From Streptomyces antnestii (lineage in GTDB: Bacteria > Actinomycetota > Actinomycetes > Streptomycetales > Streptomycetaceae), in assembly GCF_004005495.1 (NCBI RefSeq), contig NZ_RZYA01000022.1:62001-126000 (forward strand): a DNA stretch of 64,000 nt, in the 5' to 3' direction. Position numbers and translations under genes: made by a program. Under the pieces are notes generated by a model. That model was not told where the DNA came from. It searched no databases and saw only the letters and a list, made by a program, of their open reading frames with translations. Positions 1 to 8,759 of this stretch are shown piece after piece. Numbering within the stretch: the stretch's first letter is position 1; every line of letters starts with the position of its first letter.

Positions 1-2
1 TG

Positions 3-863
3 GAGAAGCTGCGCGGCCTCGGCGATGTCATCGACCTGGACGAGGTCCGCGACATCTACCTGCCGCTCTCCCGCCTCCTCAACCTCTACGTCGGCGCCAC
101 CGACACCCTCCGCGGCGCCCTCAACACCTTCCTCGGCGAGACCGTCGAGAAGGCGTCCCAGTCCGGCACGCCCTTCGTCATAGGGGTCGCCGGCTCCGTG
201 GCCGTCGGCAAGTCGACGGTCGCCCGCCTCCTCCAGGCGCTCCTGTCCCGCTGGCCCGAGCACCCGCGCGTGGAGCTCGTCACCACGGACGGCTTCCTGC
301 TCCCCACCAAGGAGCTGGAGCGGCGCGGCCTGATGTCCCGCAAGGGCTTCCCCGAGTCGTACGACCGCCGCGCCCTGACGCGTTTCGTCGCCGACATCAA
401 GGCCGGCAAGGACGAGGTCTCGGCGCCCGTCTACTCCCACCTGATCTACGACATCGTGCCCGGCCAGAAGCTCACGGTCCGCCGCCCCGACATCCTCATC
501 GTCGAGGGCCTGAACGTGCTGCAGCCGGCCCTCCCCGGCACGGACGGCCGCACCCGCGTCGGCCTCGCCGACTACTTCGACTTCAGCGTGTACGTCGACG
601 CGCGGGCCGAGGACATCGAGCGCTGGTACCTCAACCGTTTCAAGAAGCTCCGCCAGACGGCCTTCCAGAACCCGTCCTCGTACTTCCGCAAGTACACCCA
701 GGTCTCCGAGGAGGAGGCGCTGGACTACGCGCGCACGACCTGGCGGACCATCAACAAGCCGAACCTGCTTGAGAACGTGGCCCCCACGCGCGGCCGCGCG
801 ACCCTCGTCGTGCGCAAGGGCCCCGACCACAAGGTCCAGAGGCTGAGCCTGCGCAAGTTGTAG
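3..863 (+). CDS. coaA: Pantothenate kinase (type I), 5' end outside window
   Basis: Catalyses ATP-dependent phosphorylation of pantothenate, the first and controlled step of coenzyme A synthesis, in the cytosol. The frame is open at the left edge, so about 45 N-terminal residues are missing from the family's usual 320-330; 286 are visible. A Walker A loop (GVAGSVAVGKST) is encoded near bases 181-215, followed by the TTDGFL and MSRKGFPESYD segments typical of prokaryotic CoaA and the C-terminal LVVRKGPDHKV region. It ends at a TAG 17 bases before the next gene, which reads the same way. Identification is firm from the continuous family resemblance; only the true start is unseen. Confidence 0.96.
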   Translation, partial: EKLRGLGDVIDLDEVRDIYLPLSRLLNLYVGATDTLRGALNTFLGETVEKASQSGTPFVIGVAGSVAVGKSTVARLLQALLSRWPEHPRVELVTTDGFLLPTKELERRGLMSRKGFPESYDRRALTRFVADIKAGKDEVSAPVYSHLIYDIVPGQKLTVRRPDILIVEGLNVLQPALPGTDGRTRVGLADYFDFSVYVDARAEDIERWYLNRFKKLRQTAFQNPSSYFRKYTQVSEEEALDYARTTWRTINKPNLLENVAPTRGRATLVVRKGPDHKVQRLSLRKL

Positions 864-880
864 GAAGCTACGCTTCGCGC

Positions 881-1828
881 ATGCTGCACCTGCGCCTGAT
901 CTCCCCGGCCGACCGGACCGACGCCGTCGTCAGCCTGATCGAGAACACGGTCGGCGCCACCCACCTCGTGGTGCTGCCGGACGCGGCCCGCACCCCCGCG
1001 GGCGACGTGGTGATGTGCGACGTCGCGCGGGAGGCCGGCGACGAACTGATCGGCGGTCTGCGCGGCCTCCGCCTCGACACGACGGGCTCGATCGCCGTCG
1101 AGAACATCGACCTGTCGCTGTCGCGGCGGGCCGACAGGGCGGAGGAGGAGGCGCCGGGCGAGGGCGCGGACGCGGTCCTGTGGGAGCAGCTGACGGACGC
1201 GACGCACGAGGAGTCGACGCTCACCGTCACCTACGTGGCGTTTCTCGCCGTCGCGACGATGCTCGCGGCCTGCGGTGTGATGCTGGACAACGCGATCCTG
1301 ATCGTCGGCGCGATGGCCGTCGGCCCCGAGTTCGGGCCGCTCGCCGGAATCTCCACGGCGCTGGTGCAGCGCGCTCCACGGCTGGTGCTGCGCTCGCTGT
1401 GGGCGCTGCTCGCGGGGTTCGCCGCCGCGATGGTGGTGACGGCCGGGTTCAGCTGGCTGATGGACCTCTTCGGCCTGTCCACGCGCTCGATGATCGAGGC
1501 GGGCCGGCCGAACACGGCGTTCATCTGGAAGCCGGACTGGATGTCGTTCGTCGTGGCGTTCCTCGCGGGGATCGCCGGCACGCTGTCCCTGACGTCGGCC
1601 AAGTCGGGCGCCCTGATCGGCGTCGCGATCTCCGTGACGACGGTCCCGGCGGCGGCGAACGCGGCGGTGGCCTTCGCCTACACGGAGTACGCCCAGATGT
1701 GGGGCTCCACCGGCCAGCTCCTGGCGAACCTCGGTGGCATCGTCCTCGCCGGCACGCTCACGCTGCTCGCCCAGAAATGGTTCTGGGCGAGGCAGCGCCG
1801 GCGTACCCCTACGGCTGAACCGGCCTAG
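881..1828 (+). CDS. DUF389 family integral membrane protein
   Basis: A 315-residue membrane protein of the DUF389 family, whose biochemical role is not established. The first 105 residues form a soluble alpha/beta-looking domain; from about residue 113 there are several hydrophobic helices, including the family signature GAMAVGPEFGP near residues 143-153 and a second block AKSGALIGVAISVTTVPAAA. Only a weak purine run lies before the ATG, so the start is probable rather than certain. The stop codon overlaps the stop of the convergent glmM gene in the shared sequence CTAG. It may be transcribed with coaA, 17 bases upstream. The family call is solid; a transport or sensor function would be a guess. 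Confidence 0.85.
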   Translation: MLHLRLISPADRTDAVVSLIENTVGATHLVVLPDAARTPAGDVVMCDVAREAGDELIGGLRGLRLDTTGSIAVENIDLSLSRRADRAEEEAPGEGADAVLWEQLTDATHEESTLTVTYVAFLAVATMLAACGVMLDNAILIVGAMAVGPEFGPLAGISTALVQRAPRLVLRSLWALLAGFAAAMVVTAGFSWLMDLFGLSTRSMIEAGRPNTAFIWKPDWMSFVVAFLAGIAGTLSLTSAKSGALIGVAISVTTVPAAANAAVAFAYTEYAQMWGSTGQLLANLGGIVLAGTLTLLAQKWFWARQRRRTPTAEPA

Positions 1829-3183
1829 CCCAGCGCGGACTTGACGACGTCGGCGAGGCGTCCCGCGACCGCACGGGCCTGCTCGATGTCGGCGGCCTCG
1901 ACCATGACGCGGACCAGCGGCTCCGTGCCGGACGAGCGCAGCAGCACCCGGCCCGTCGCGCCCAGCTCGCGCTCGGCGTCGGCGACGGCGGCGGCCAGCT
2001 CGGCGGAGGTGGTGACACGGGTCTTGTCGACGTCGCGCACGTTGATCAGGACCTGCGGGAGGCGCTCCATCACGGAGGCCAGGTCCTGGAGGGTGCGGCC
2101 GGTCTCGGCGACGCGGGCCGCGAGCAGCAGACCGGTGAGCGTGCCGTCGCCCGTCGTCGCGTGGTCGAGGATGATCACGTGCCCGGACTGCTCGCCGCCC
2201 AGCGCGTAGCCGTGCTCCTTCATCGACTCCAGGACGTAACGGTCGCCGACGGCGGTCGCCACGAACTGGATGCCCTCGCGCTCCATGGCCAGCTTGAAGC
2301 CGAGGTTCGACATGACCGTCGCCACGACCGTGTCCTCGCGCAGCGCGCCGCGCTCACGCATCGACAGGGCCAGCACGGCGAGGATCTGGTCGCCGTCGAT
2401 CTCGGCGCCCGTGTGGTCCACGGCGAGGCAGCGGTCGGCGTCACCGTCGTGGGCGATGCCGAGGGCCGCGCCGTGCTCCACCACGGCGGCCTTGAGGAGG
2501 TCGAGGTGGGTGGAGCCGCAGCCGTCGTTGATGTTCAGGCCGTCCGGCTCCGCGCCGATCGTGACGATCTGGGCACCGGCCCGCGTGAACGCCTCGGGCG
2601 AGACCCGGGCGGCGGCGCCGTGCGCCTCGTCCAGGACGATCTTCAGTCCGTCGAGCCGGTTGGGCAGCACGTCGATGAGGTGGGCGACGTACGCGTCGAG
2701 GCCCGCGTCGTAGTCGCTGACGCGGCCGACACCGGCACCGGTCGGGCGGTCCCACGGCGCACCGGTGCGGTGCTGCTCGTAGACCGTCTCGATACGGTCC
2801 TCCAGCTCGTCGGCGAGCTTGTGACCGCCGCGCGCGAAGAACTTGATGCCGTTGTCCGGCATCGCGTTGTGGCTGGCCGACAGCATCACGCCGAGGTCGG
2901 CGCCCAGCGCGCCGGTGAGATGCGCCACCGCGGGGGTGGGCAGCACGCCGACCCGCAGGACGTCGACGCCCGCGCTCGCCAGACCGGCGACGACCGCCGC
3001 CTCGAGGAACTCGCCCGACGCCCGCGGGTCACGACCGACCACGGCCACCGGACGGTGCCCCTCGAACGTTCCCGCCTCGCCGAGCACATGCGCCGCCGCC
3101 ACGGAGAGTCCGAGCGCGAGCTCGGCCGTCAGATCCGCGTTGGCGACACCTCGTACGCCGTCCGTACCGAACAGTCGTCCCAC
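1825..3183 (-). CDS. glmM: Phosphoglucosamine mutase
   Basis: Interconverts glucosamine-6-phosphate and glucosamine-1-phosphate on the way to UDP-GlcNAc for peptidoglycan. I chose the GTG at 3183 because it gives the conserved N-terminus GRLFGTDGVRG and lies 5 bases after GGAGGA; the protein is then 452 residues, the usual length, while a longer in-frame extension adds an unrelated leader. The phosphoserine loop LSASHNAMPDNG places the catalytic serine at residue 104, the magnesium loop reads DGDADRC, and the phosphate-binding loop LLRSSGTEPLVRV is near the C-terminus. It follows rpsI on the same strand, but a terminator-like hairpin lies between them. Confidence 0.96.
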   Translation of the reverse strand: MGRLFGTDGVRGVANADLTAELALGLSVAAAHVLGEAGTFEGHRPVAVVGRDPRASGEFLEAAVVAGLASAGVDVLRVGVLPTPAVAHLTGALGADLGVMLSASHNAMPDNGIKFFARGGHKLADELEDRIETVYEQHRTGAPWDRPTGAGVGRVSDYDAGLDAYVAHLIDVLPNRLDGLKIVLDEAHGAAARVSPEAFTRAGAQIVTIGAEPDGLNINDGCGSTHLDLLKAAVVEHGAALGIAHDGDADRCLAVDHTGAEIDGDQILAVLALSMRERGALREDTVVATVMSNLGFKLAMEREGIQFVATAVGDRYVLESMKEHGYALGGEQSGHVIILDHATTGDGTLTGLLLAARVAETGRTLQDLASVMERLPQVLINVRDVDKTRVTTSAELAAAVADAERELGATGRVLLRSSGTEPLVRVMVEAADIEQARAVAGRLADVVKSALG

Positions 3184-3292
3184 TGGTGTCCTCCGAACTT
3201 TCAAAATTCTCGAAGAAGCGTCGGAAATCATCCGAGCATGCAAGTATCTGAGCGCCTTGTGCCGTTATACGCCCAGGGCCGGTATATACGAA

Positions 3293-3325
3293 CGCCCCGG
3301 TGGCACACAGCGTGCCGCCGGGGCG
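3293..3325 (-). terminator. Hairpin terminator downstream of rpsI
   Basis: The bases CGCCCCGG-TGGCAC and GTGCC-GCCGGGGCG form a stem of about 14 pairs with one imperfection, read from the minus strand just after the rpsI stop. The following bases are moderately T-rich. It probably separates the L13-S9 unit from glmM. Confidence 0.6.
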
Positions 3326-3350
3326 AACGAAACGAACAAGCAGCAGCGAT

Positions 3351-3872
3351 TTAGCGCTTGCTGTACTGCGGAGCCTTACGGGCCTTCTTGAGACCGGCCT
3401 TCTTGCGCTCGACCGCACGGTCGTCACGCTTCAGGTAACCGGCCTTCTTCAGGGCGCCGCGGTTGTTGTCCACGTCGGCCTCGTTCAGCGCACGGGCGAC
3501 ACCGAGACGGAGCGCACCGGCCTGACCGGAGACGCCGCCACCCGAGATGCGGGCGATGACGTCGTAGCGGTTGTCGAGCTCGAGCACCTTGAAGGGCTCG
3601 TTGACTTCCTGCTGGTGGACCTTGTTCGGGAAGTAGTCCTCGAGCGTGCGCCCGTTGACCTTCCACTTGCCGGTGCCGGGCACGATGCGAACGCGCGCGA
3701 TGGCGTTCTTGCGGCGGCCCAGGCCGGCGGCCGGCTGCGGGTCGCCGAAGCGCGCGGCGTTCGACTCCGAGGTGTACTCACCCTCGACGGGGACCTCGGA
3801 CTCGGTGGTGTACTGCTCGACGTCGACAATCTCGGTCTCTTCGACCGGCTGCTCAACGGTGGTCTCGGCCAC
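3351..3872 (-). CDS. rpsI: 30S ribosomal protein S9
   Basis: Small-subunit protein whose basic C-terminal tail reaches the P-site tRNA. The 173 residues comprise an acidic N-terminal extension (about residues 1-45, rich in E, V and T), common in Streptomyces S9, followed by the conserved core starting at RRKNAIARVRIVPG and ending in the expected PQYSKR tail. The start is a GTG directly after GAGGAGA. It lies 44 bases downstream of rplM, the usual L13-S9 operon. Nothing is missing from the conserved core. Confidence 0.97.
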   Translation of the reverse strand: MAETTVEQPVEETEIVDVEQYTTESEVPVEGEYTSESNAARFGDPQPAAGLGRRKNAIARVRIVPGTGKWKVNGRTLEDYFPNKVHQQEVNEPFKVLELDNRYDVIARISGGGVSGQAGALRLGVARALNEADVDNNRGALKKAGYLKRDDRAVERKKAGLKKARKAPQYSKR

Positions 3873-3916
3873 GATTCTCCTCAGATTCTTTTCTGTCTTT
3901 GGGGGTGTGGCCGGAA

Positions 3917-4360
3917 CTACTGCGCGACCTGGGTGATCTCGAACGGCACCGGCTGCTGCGCAGCGTGCGGGTGCTGGTCGCCCGAGTAGACCTTCAGCTT
4001 GGAGAGCACCTGACGGCCCAGGGTGTTCTTGGGGATCATGCCCTTGATGGCCTTCTCGACGGCCTTCTCGGGGTTCTTGTCCAGCAGCTCGTCGTAACGG
4101 ACGGAGCGCAGACCGCCCGGGTAACCGGAGTGGCGGTAGGCCAGCTTCTGGGTCTTCTTGTTGCCGGACAGGTGCACCTTGTCCGCGTTGATGATGATGA
4201 CGAAGTCACCAGCGTCGACGTGGGGGGCGTAGATCGGCTTGTGCTTGCCGCGCAGAATGTTCGCGGCAGTGGTCGCCAGACGACCCAGGACGACATCCTG
4301 AGCGTCGATGACGTACCACTGGCGAGTGATGTCGCCGGGCTTGGGGCTGTACGTACGCAC
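3917..4360 (-). CDS. rplM: 50S ribosomal protein L13
   Basis: Early-assembly large-subunit protein, 147 residues, the normal length. Recognisable blocks are MRTYSPKPGD at the N-terminus, DAQDVVLGRLAT, HSGYPGGLRS and KGMIPKNTLGR. The start is a GTG at 4360 with an AAGAAGG ribosome-binding site about 8 bases upstream. It is the first gene of the rplM-rpsI pair; its promoter must lie in the 327-base divergent region to its right. Confidence 0.97.
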   Translation of the reverse strand: MRTYSPKPGDITRQWYVIDAQDVVLGRLATTAANILRGKHKPIYAPHVDAGDFVIIINADKVHLSGNKKTQKLAYRHSGYPGGLRSVRYDELLDKNPEKAVEKAIKGMIPKNTLGRQVLSKLKVYSGDQHPHAAQQPVPFEITQVAQ

Positions 4361-4696
4361 TTAGCAGCCTTCTTCTTCAGTGGATGGGTGCTGAAAATGG
4401 CATCACTGAAGCGATCGTGCAGCTGGGGACGACAGTGCCGGGTTCAGCGCCCGTATGCCGCCCACTGGTAACTGCTCCAGGGAACCTGTGCATGACCCCT
4501 CACTCAGGAGCGAGCAAGCCAATACACACAACGACTAGGCAGGATACCCGCGCTTTCCCCTACGGGTCAAAACGCGGACCTGGACCCCGGCATCGCCGGG
4601 TCCGCCGCACCAGACGGCCCTGCCCTCGCCAGGGTAACCGCACCACGGCGGAGCCTGCACCGCACCAGTACTCCCCCGCCCTCTAAGATGCGCCCC
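4361..4696. promoter_or_regulatory. Divergent intergenic region between rplM and the 4697 gene
   Basis: About 330 bases without a convincing gene. It must hold the rplM-rpsI promoter and leader on the minus strand. On the plus strand a TAAGAT hexamer at 4684-4689 ends 7 bases before the ATG at 4697, the geometry of a -10 element for a leaderless transcript. No clear -35 box and no known ribosomal-protein leader structure were recognised. Confidence 0.4.
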
Positions 4697-5554
4697 ATGA
4701 GTTTTGGGCAGGGGGGACCCCAGTGGGGGCCCGGGGGCAGCGGTGGTTCACAGGGACCGGACTGGGCGGCACTCGCCGAGGCGTCCGAGGCGCGCAACCG
4801 GCGCCGGCGCTGGCTGATGATCGGCGGCGGCGCGCTGGCCACCCTCGCGGTCGGCTCGGCCGTCGCGTTCGCCATCGTCACCGCGAACAGCAAGAACTCG
4901 GCCTCGAACAAGCCGGCCGACCAGCTGCCGACGACCGCGGACATCCCGAGCGACACGGCCGCGTCGGACCCCACGTTCGCCGAGACCACGCCGCCGCCCC
5001 CGCTCGACCCCAAGGACTTCATCTCCAGTGCCAAGAAGGACACGGCGCCGCTCGGCCCCGGCACCCTCTTCCCCGGCACCAAGCTGACCGTCGGTGACCG
5101 GGTCTACAAGAAGGGCGCCACAGCCGACACGAAGAGCTGCGCGTCGGCCACCCACGGCGCGCTCGGCGACGTCCTGACGGGCAACGGCTGCACCCGCCTG
5201 ATCCGCGCCACCTACGCCAAGGACGGCGTCGCGGTCACCGTCGGCGTCGCCGTCTTCGACACGGAGGCCAAGGCCACCAAGGCCAAGAACCAGTACACCA
5301 AGGGCACCGTGACCTCCCTGTCCGGCTCCGGCGTCCCCGACTTCTGCCGTACGACGATCTGCCGCTCGACCACCAACTCGTACGGCCGCTACGCGTACTT
5401 CACGACCGCCGGGTTCACCGGCGGCGGGCGCGACGTGACCACCAAGGACCGCGGGGTCTTCACCACCGGCGACGACCTCGCCGAGTTCACGTTCCGTCAG
5501 ATCACGCGGCGCGGCGAGGCGCAGGCATCGGCGGCGGCCGAGGCGCCCCAGTAG
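4697..5554 (+). CDS. Membrane-anchored or secreted protein of unknown function
   Basis: I do not recognise a named family. From the ATG at 4697 the protein has 285 residues: a Gly/Pro/Gln-rich cytosolic N-terminus, an arginine cluster, a single hydrophobic segment at about residues 39-62, then a Thr/Pro/Asp-rich linker and an extracytoplasmic domain of about 180 residues. The outer domain contains four cysteines (SCASA, NGCTR, FCRTTIC) that could form two disulfides. An alternative ATG lies three codons upstream; neither has a Shine-Dalgarno match, and the -10-like TAAGAT spacing favours a leaderless start at 4697. It converges on truA with 7 bases between the stops. Confidence 0.75.
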   Translation: MSFGQGGPQWGPGGSGGSQGPDWAALAEASEARNRRRRWLMIGGGALATLAVGSAVAFAIVTANSKNSASNKPADQLPTTADIPSDTAASDPTFAETTPPPPLDPKDFISSAKKDTAPLGPGTLFPGTKLTVGDRVYKKGATADTKSCASATHGALGDVLTGNGCTRLIRATYAKDGVAVTVGVAVFDTEAKATKAKNQYTKGTVTSLSGSGVPDFCRTTICRSTTNSYGRYAYFTTAGFTGGGRDVTTKDRGVFTTGDDLAEFTFRQITRRGEAQASAAAEAPQ

Positions 5555-5561
5555 GGGCGGC

Positions 5562-6437
5562 TCAGCAGCACCCCGGGTCCGCGAACGGCGCCCCGGGCAG
5601 CGTCCGCCTGTTCCGGGCCTCCTTGCTGCGCGCGGCGAGCAACTCGTCGGCCGGATAACCCACTTCCTCGAGCGTCAGACCGTGCGGCCGCACCACGTGC
5701 ACCGCCGAGTCCCGCACACCGGCGGCCAGCACCTTCCCCGGCCAGTCCGGCGGACGGTGCCCGTCACCGACGAACAGCATCGCGCCGACGAGCGAGCGCA
5801 CCATGTTGTGGCAGAACGCGTCGGCCCGCACGGTCGCTTCGAGGATCCCGTCGGCCGACCGCTCCCACCGCAGCTCCAGCAGCGTACGGATCGTCGTGGC
5901 ACCCTCACGCCGCTTGCAGTACGCGGCGAAGTCGTGCTCCCCGATCAGCCGGTCCGCCGCCGCGTTCATCGCGTCCATGTCCAACGCCCAGTCGTGCCAC
6001 AGGACATGACTGCGCAACAGCGGGTCCACGCCACCGGGGTTGTCGGTCACCCGGTACACGTACCGGCGCCACACGGCGGCGAACCGCGCGTTGAACCCGC
6101 TCGGCGCCTCGGCCACCTTCCACACCCGCACATCGTGCGGCAGCCGCCCCGCGAGCCGGCGCAGCAGCTTGTCCTGGTGCTCGGCCCACACGTCCTCCGG
6201 CAGATCGACATGCGCGACCTGCCCCCGCGCGTGCACCCCGGCGTCGGTCCGCCCGGCCACGGTCAGCTCGTACGTCTGCGCGGACCGCGTCACGGTCCTC
6301 AGCGCGTCCTCGATCTCACCCTGCACGGTCCGCCGGCCGCTGGCCTGCTTCGCCCACCCGGAGAAGTCCTTGCCGTCGTACGACAGATCAAGCCGCACCC
6401 GCACGAACCCGGGCTCTACCTCGTCACTCACACACAA
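5562..6437 (-). CDS. truA: tRNA pseudouridine(38-40) synthase TruA
   Basis: Isomerises uridines 38-40 in the anticodon arm of many tRNAs. The 291-residue protein has the N-terminal block RVRLDLSYDGKDFSGWAKQ and the catalytic motif GRTDAGVHARGQ with the nucleophile Asp65, followed by FNARFAAVWRRYVYRV and the C-terminal FCHNMVRSLVGAM block. Two in-frame GTG codons (6437 and 6431) are possible starts after GAGAGGA. It is the last gene of the alpha-operon direction, 91 bases after rplQ, but a hairpin lies between them. Confidence 0.96.
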   Translation of the reverse strand: MCVSDEVEPGFVRVRLDLSYDGKDFSGWAKQASGRRTVQGEIEDALRTVTRSAQTYELTVAGRTDAGVHARGQVAHVDLPEDVWAEHQDKLLRRLAGRLPHDVRVWKVAEAPSGFNARFAAVWRRYVYRVTDNPGGVDPLLRSHVLWHDWALDMDAMNAAADRLIGEHDFAAYCKRREGATTIRTLLELRWERSADGILEATVRADAFCHNMVRSLVGAMLFVGDGHRPPDWPGKVLAAGVRDSAVHVVRPHGLTLEEVGYPADELLAARSKEARNRRTLPGAPFADPGCC

Positions 6438-6468
6438 ATCCTCTCAGGCAACGGCAGGGGCATACGAA

Positions 6469-6498
6469 AGCGGGCCCGCCCCGAAGGGCGGACCCGCT
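6469..6498 (-). terminator. Hairpin terminator between rplQ and truA
   Basis: A 13-bp stem (AGCGGGCCCGCCC against GGGCGGACCCGCT, one G-T pair) closes a CGAA loop. It sits 30 bases after the rplQ stop on the minus strand and should end or weaken the S10-spc-alpha transcripts before truA. Confidence 0.65.
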
Positions 6499-6528
6499 CA
6501 CACATCAAGGCAGCTGCCTGAAGAAGCC

Positions 6529-6993
6529 TCAGGCCTCTTCGGTCGCCTCGACGGCGGCCGGAGCGGCAGCCTCGGCGTCCTTGGCGGCACGCTTGGTGGC
6601 GGCCTCGGCCTCACCGGTGGCCTGCTGCGCGACGGTCAGCGCCTCGACCAGCTCGATGACAGCCATGGGCGCGTTGTCGCCACGGCGGTTACCGATCTTG
6701 GTGATACGGGTGTAACCACCCGGGCGGTTCTCGTAGCGCGGGGCGATCTCGGTGAAGAGCGTGTGGACGACGCTCTTGTCCGTGATGACCGTGAGCACCT
6801 GACGGCGGTTGTGAAGGTCACCCTTCTTCGCCTTGGTGACCAGGCGCTCCGCGTACGGGCGCAGACGACGGGCCTTGGCCTCGGTCGTCGTGATCTTGCC
6901 GTGCTCGAAGAGCGACTTCGCGAGGTTCGCGAGAAGCAGCTTCTCGTGCGCAGCGCTGCCGCCCAGACGGGCACCCTTGGCGGGCTTCGGCAT
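6529..6993 (-). CDS. rplQ: 50S ribosomal protein L17
   Basis: Large-subunit protein near the exit tunnel, 154 residues. The core runs from MPKPAKGARLGGSAAHEKLLL to MAVIELVE; the last 35 residues are an Ala/Glu-rich tail seen in actinobacterial L17. It is the last ribosomal gene of the alpha operon. The 153-base gap from rpoA is unusually long for this pair and carries a palindromic Streptomyces repeat. Confidence 0.97.
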   Translation of the reverse strand: MPKPAKGARLGGSAAHEKLLLANLAKSLFEHGKITTTEAKARRLRPYAERLVTKAKKGDLHNRRQVLTVITDKSVVHTLFTEIAPRYENRPGGYTRITKIGNRRGDNAPMAVIELVEALTVAQQATGEAEAATKRAAKDAEAAAPAAVEATEEA

Positions 6994-7073
6994 GATGTTT
7001 CTCCTAGGTGTCTGCCCCGGCCGTATGAGGTACCGAGGTCAGTGTCCGAGCAGGCAGGTTTGCCTGTCGGAGA

Positions 7074-7116
7074 CCCCGCGCCCCCTAAGGGGCGCGGGGA
7101 ACTGCGCGACCAGCCG
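7074..7116. repeat. Streptomyces intergenic palindromic motif
   Basis: An 11-bp perfect stem (CCCCGCGCCCC / GGGGCGCGGGG around CTAA) followed by AACTGCGCGACCAGCC. From memory, this hairpin plus tail occurs at many intergenic sites in Streptomyces genomes. Here it lies between rpoA and rplQ, inside an operon, so it may act as an mRNA hairpin or processing site. It is seen once in this window. Confidence 0.6.
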
Positions 7117-7146
7117 AAGCCGGTCTGCAGCCAAACTCAAAACCGA

Positions 7147-8169
7147 TCAGTACTGCTCGGTCTCGACAAAGCCGGCGTCCGCGTCATCGTCAGCGCCAAA
7201 GGCGTCGGCGGCGGCGGTCGGGTCGAACCCGGGAGGCGAGTCCTTGAGCGCAAGACCCATGCCGGCCAGCTTCGCCTTGACCTCGTCGATCGACTTCGCA
7301 CCGAAGTTGCGGATGTCGAGCAGGTCCGCCTCGGAGCGGGCGACGAGCTCACCCACGGAGTGGATGCCCTCGCGCTTGAGGCAGTTGTACGACCGAACGG
7401 TGAGCTCGAGCTCCTCGATCGGCAGCGCCAGATCGGCGGCCAGGGCGGCGTCCGTCGGGGACGGACCCATGTCGATGCCCTCGGCGTCGATGTTCAGCTC
7501 GCGGGCGAGACCGAACAGCTCGACCAGGGTCTTACCGGCCGACGCCATGGCGTCACGCGGACGCATGGCCTGCTTCGTCTCGACGTCGACGATCAGCTTG
7601 TCGAAGTCGGTCCGCTGCTCGACACGCGTGGCCTCGACCTTGTACGTGACCTTCAGGACCGGCGAGTAGATCGAGTCGACCGGGATGCGCCCGATCTCCT
7701 GACCGACCTGCTTGTTCTGAACGGCGGAGACGTAGCCGCGACCGCGCTCGACGGTCAGCTCCATCTCCAGCTTGCCCTTGCCGTTGAGCGTGGCGAGGAC
7801 GAGGTCGGGGTTGTGCACCTCGACACCGGCCGGGGGCGCGATGTCGGCGGCGGTGACCAGACCCGGGCCCTGCTTGCGCAGGTACATCACGACCGGCTCG
7901 TCGTGCTCCGAGGAGACGACCAGCTGCTTGATGTTGAGGATGAGGTCGGTGACGTCTTCCTTGACGCCCGGCACGGTGGTGAACTCGTGCAGGACACCGT
8001 CGATACGGATGGACGTGACCGCCGCACCCGGGATCGAGGAGAGAAGGGTCCGGCGAAGGGAGTTGCCGAGGGTGTAACCGAAGCCCGGCTCCAGCGGCTC
8101 GATCACGAACCGGGAGCGGAACTCGTCGACGACCTCTTCGGTCAACGAGGGACGCTGAGCAATCAGCAT
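7147..8169 (-). CDS. rpoA: DNA-directed RNA polymerase subunit alpha
   Basis: Scaffolds assembly of RNA polymerase and contacts UP elements and activators. The 340 residues include the N-terminal dimerisation domain (about 1-230, with LEPGFGYTLGNSLRRTLLSS) and a C-terminal helical domain (about 250-320, with ELTVRSYNCLKREGI and GAKSIDEVKAKLA), then a Streptomyces-type acidic tail. The ATG start is certain. It follows rpsK by 120 bases; the spacer contains a GC-rich inverted repeat around 8227-8265. rpsD, which lies between rpsK and rpoA in many bacteria, is absent here, as is usual in Streptomyces. Confidence 0.98.
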   Translation of the reverse strand: MLIAQRPSLTEEVVDEFRSRFVIEPLEPGFGYTLGNSLRRTLLSSIPGAAVTSIRIDGVLHEFTTVPGVKEDVTDLILNIKQLVVSSEHDEPVVMYLRKQGPGLVTAADIAPPAGVEVHNPDLVLATLNGKGKLEMELTVERGRGYVSAVQNKQVGQEIGRIPVDSIYSPVLKVTYKVEATRVEQRTDFDKLIVDVETKQAMRPRDAMASAGKTLVELFGLARELNIDAEGIDMGPSPTDAALAADLALPIEELELTVRSYNCLKREGIHSVGELVARSEADLLDIRNFGAKSIDEVKAKLAGMGLALKDSPPGFDPTAAADAFGADDDADAGFVETEQY

Positions 8170-8289
8170 GTTGCGATCCTTCAGTCAGGGGCACCCACTA
8201 TTTGATGCCCTGATTCTTGGTACAAGGGTACGGGCGATACGGCCCGTAAGAGCCGTACCGCCCGAAATCCTCAGCTCAAGCGCAGTGCG

Positions 8290-8694
8290 TCAGACGCGGC
8301 GGCGCTTGGGGGGACGGCAGCCGTTGTGCGGCGTGGGGGTGACGTCCTGGATCGAACCGACCTCGAGGCCCGTGGCCTGGAGGGAGCGGATCGCGGTCTC
8401 GCGGCCGGAGCCCGGACCCTTGACGAAGACGTCAACCTTGCGCATGCCGTGCTCCTGGGCGCGACGCGCGGCCGACTCGGCGGCCATCTGCGCGGCGAAC
8501 GGAGTGGACTTGCGCGAGCCCTTGAAGCCGACGTGGCCGGCGGAGGCCCACGAGATCACGTTGCCGGTCGGGTCCGTGATGGACACGATCGTGTTGTTGA
8601 ACGTGCTCTTGATGTGAGCGTGCCCGTGAGCGACGTTCTTCTTTTCCTTGCGGCGCACCTTCTTGGCAGCGCCCTGACGACCCTTGGGGGGCAT
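8290..8694 (-). CDS. rpsK: 30S ribosomal protein S11
   Basis: Platform protein of the small subunit, next to the E-site region of 16S rRNA. The 134 residues carry the conserved blocks HIKSTFNNTIVSITD, VKGPGSGRETAIRSLQATG and the terminal HNGCRPPKRRRV. The basic N-terminus (KGRQGAAKKVRRKEKKN) is normal. It is the third gene of the rpmJ-rpsM-rpsK-rpoA-rplQ unit, 65 bases after rpsM. Confidence 0.98.
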   Translation of the reverse strand: MPPKGRQGAAKKVRRKEKKNVAHGHAHIKSTFNNTIVSITDPTGNVISWASAGHVGFKGSRKSTPFAAQMAAESAARRAQEHGMRKVDVFVKGPGSGRETAIRSLQATGLEVGSIQDVTPTPHNGCRPPKRRRV

Positions 8695-8759
8695 CTATTA
8701 CTCCTACGGGAGGTGGTCGGTCCTGCAGCGACAGCTGTCGATAGACCGCTGAGCGAGGA

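Noticed and set aside
8170..8289. Missing rpsD between rpsK and rpoA
   Set aside because: S4 is encoded elsewhere in Streptomyces, so the absence is normal for the genus.
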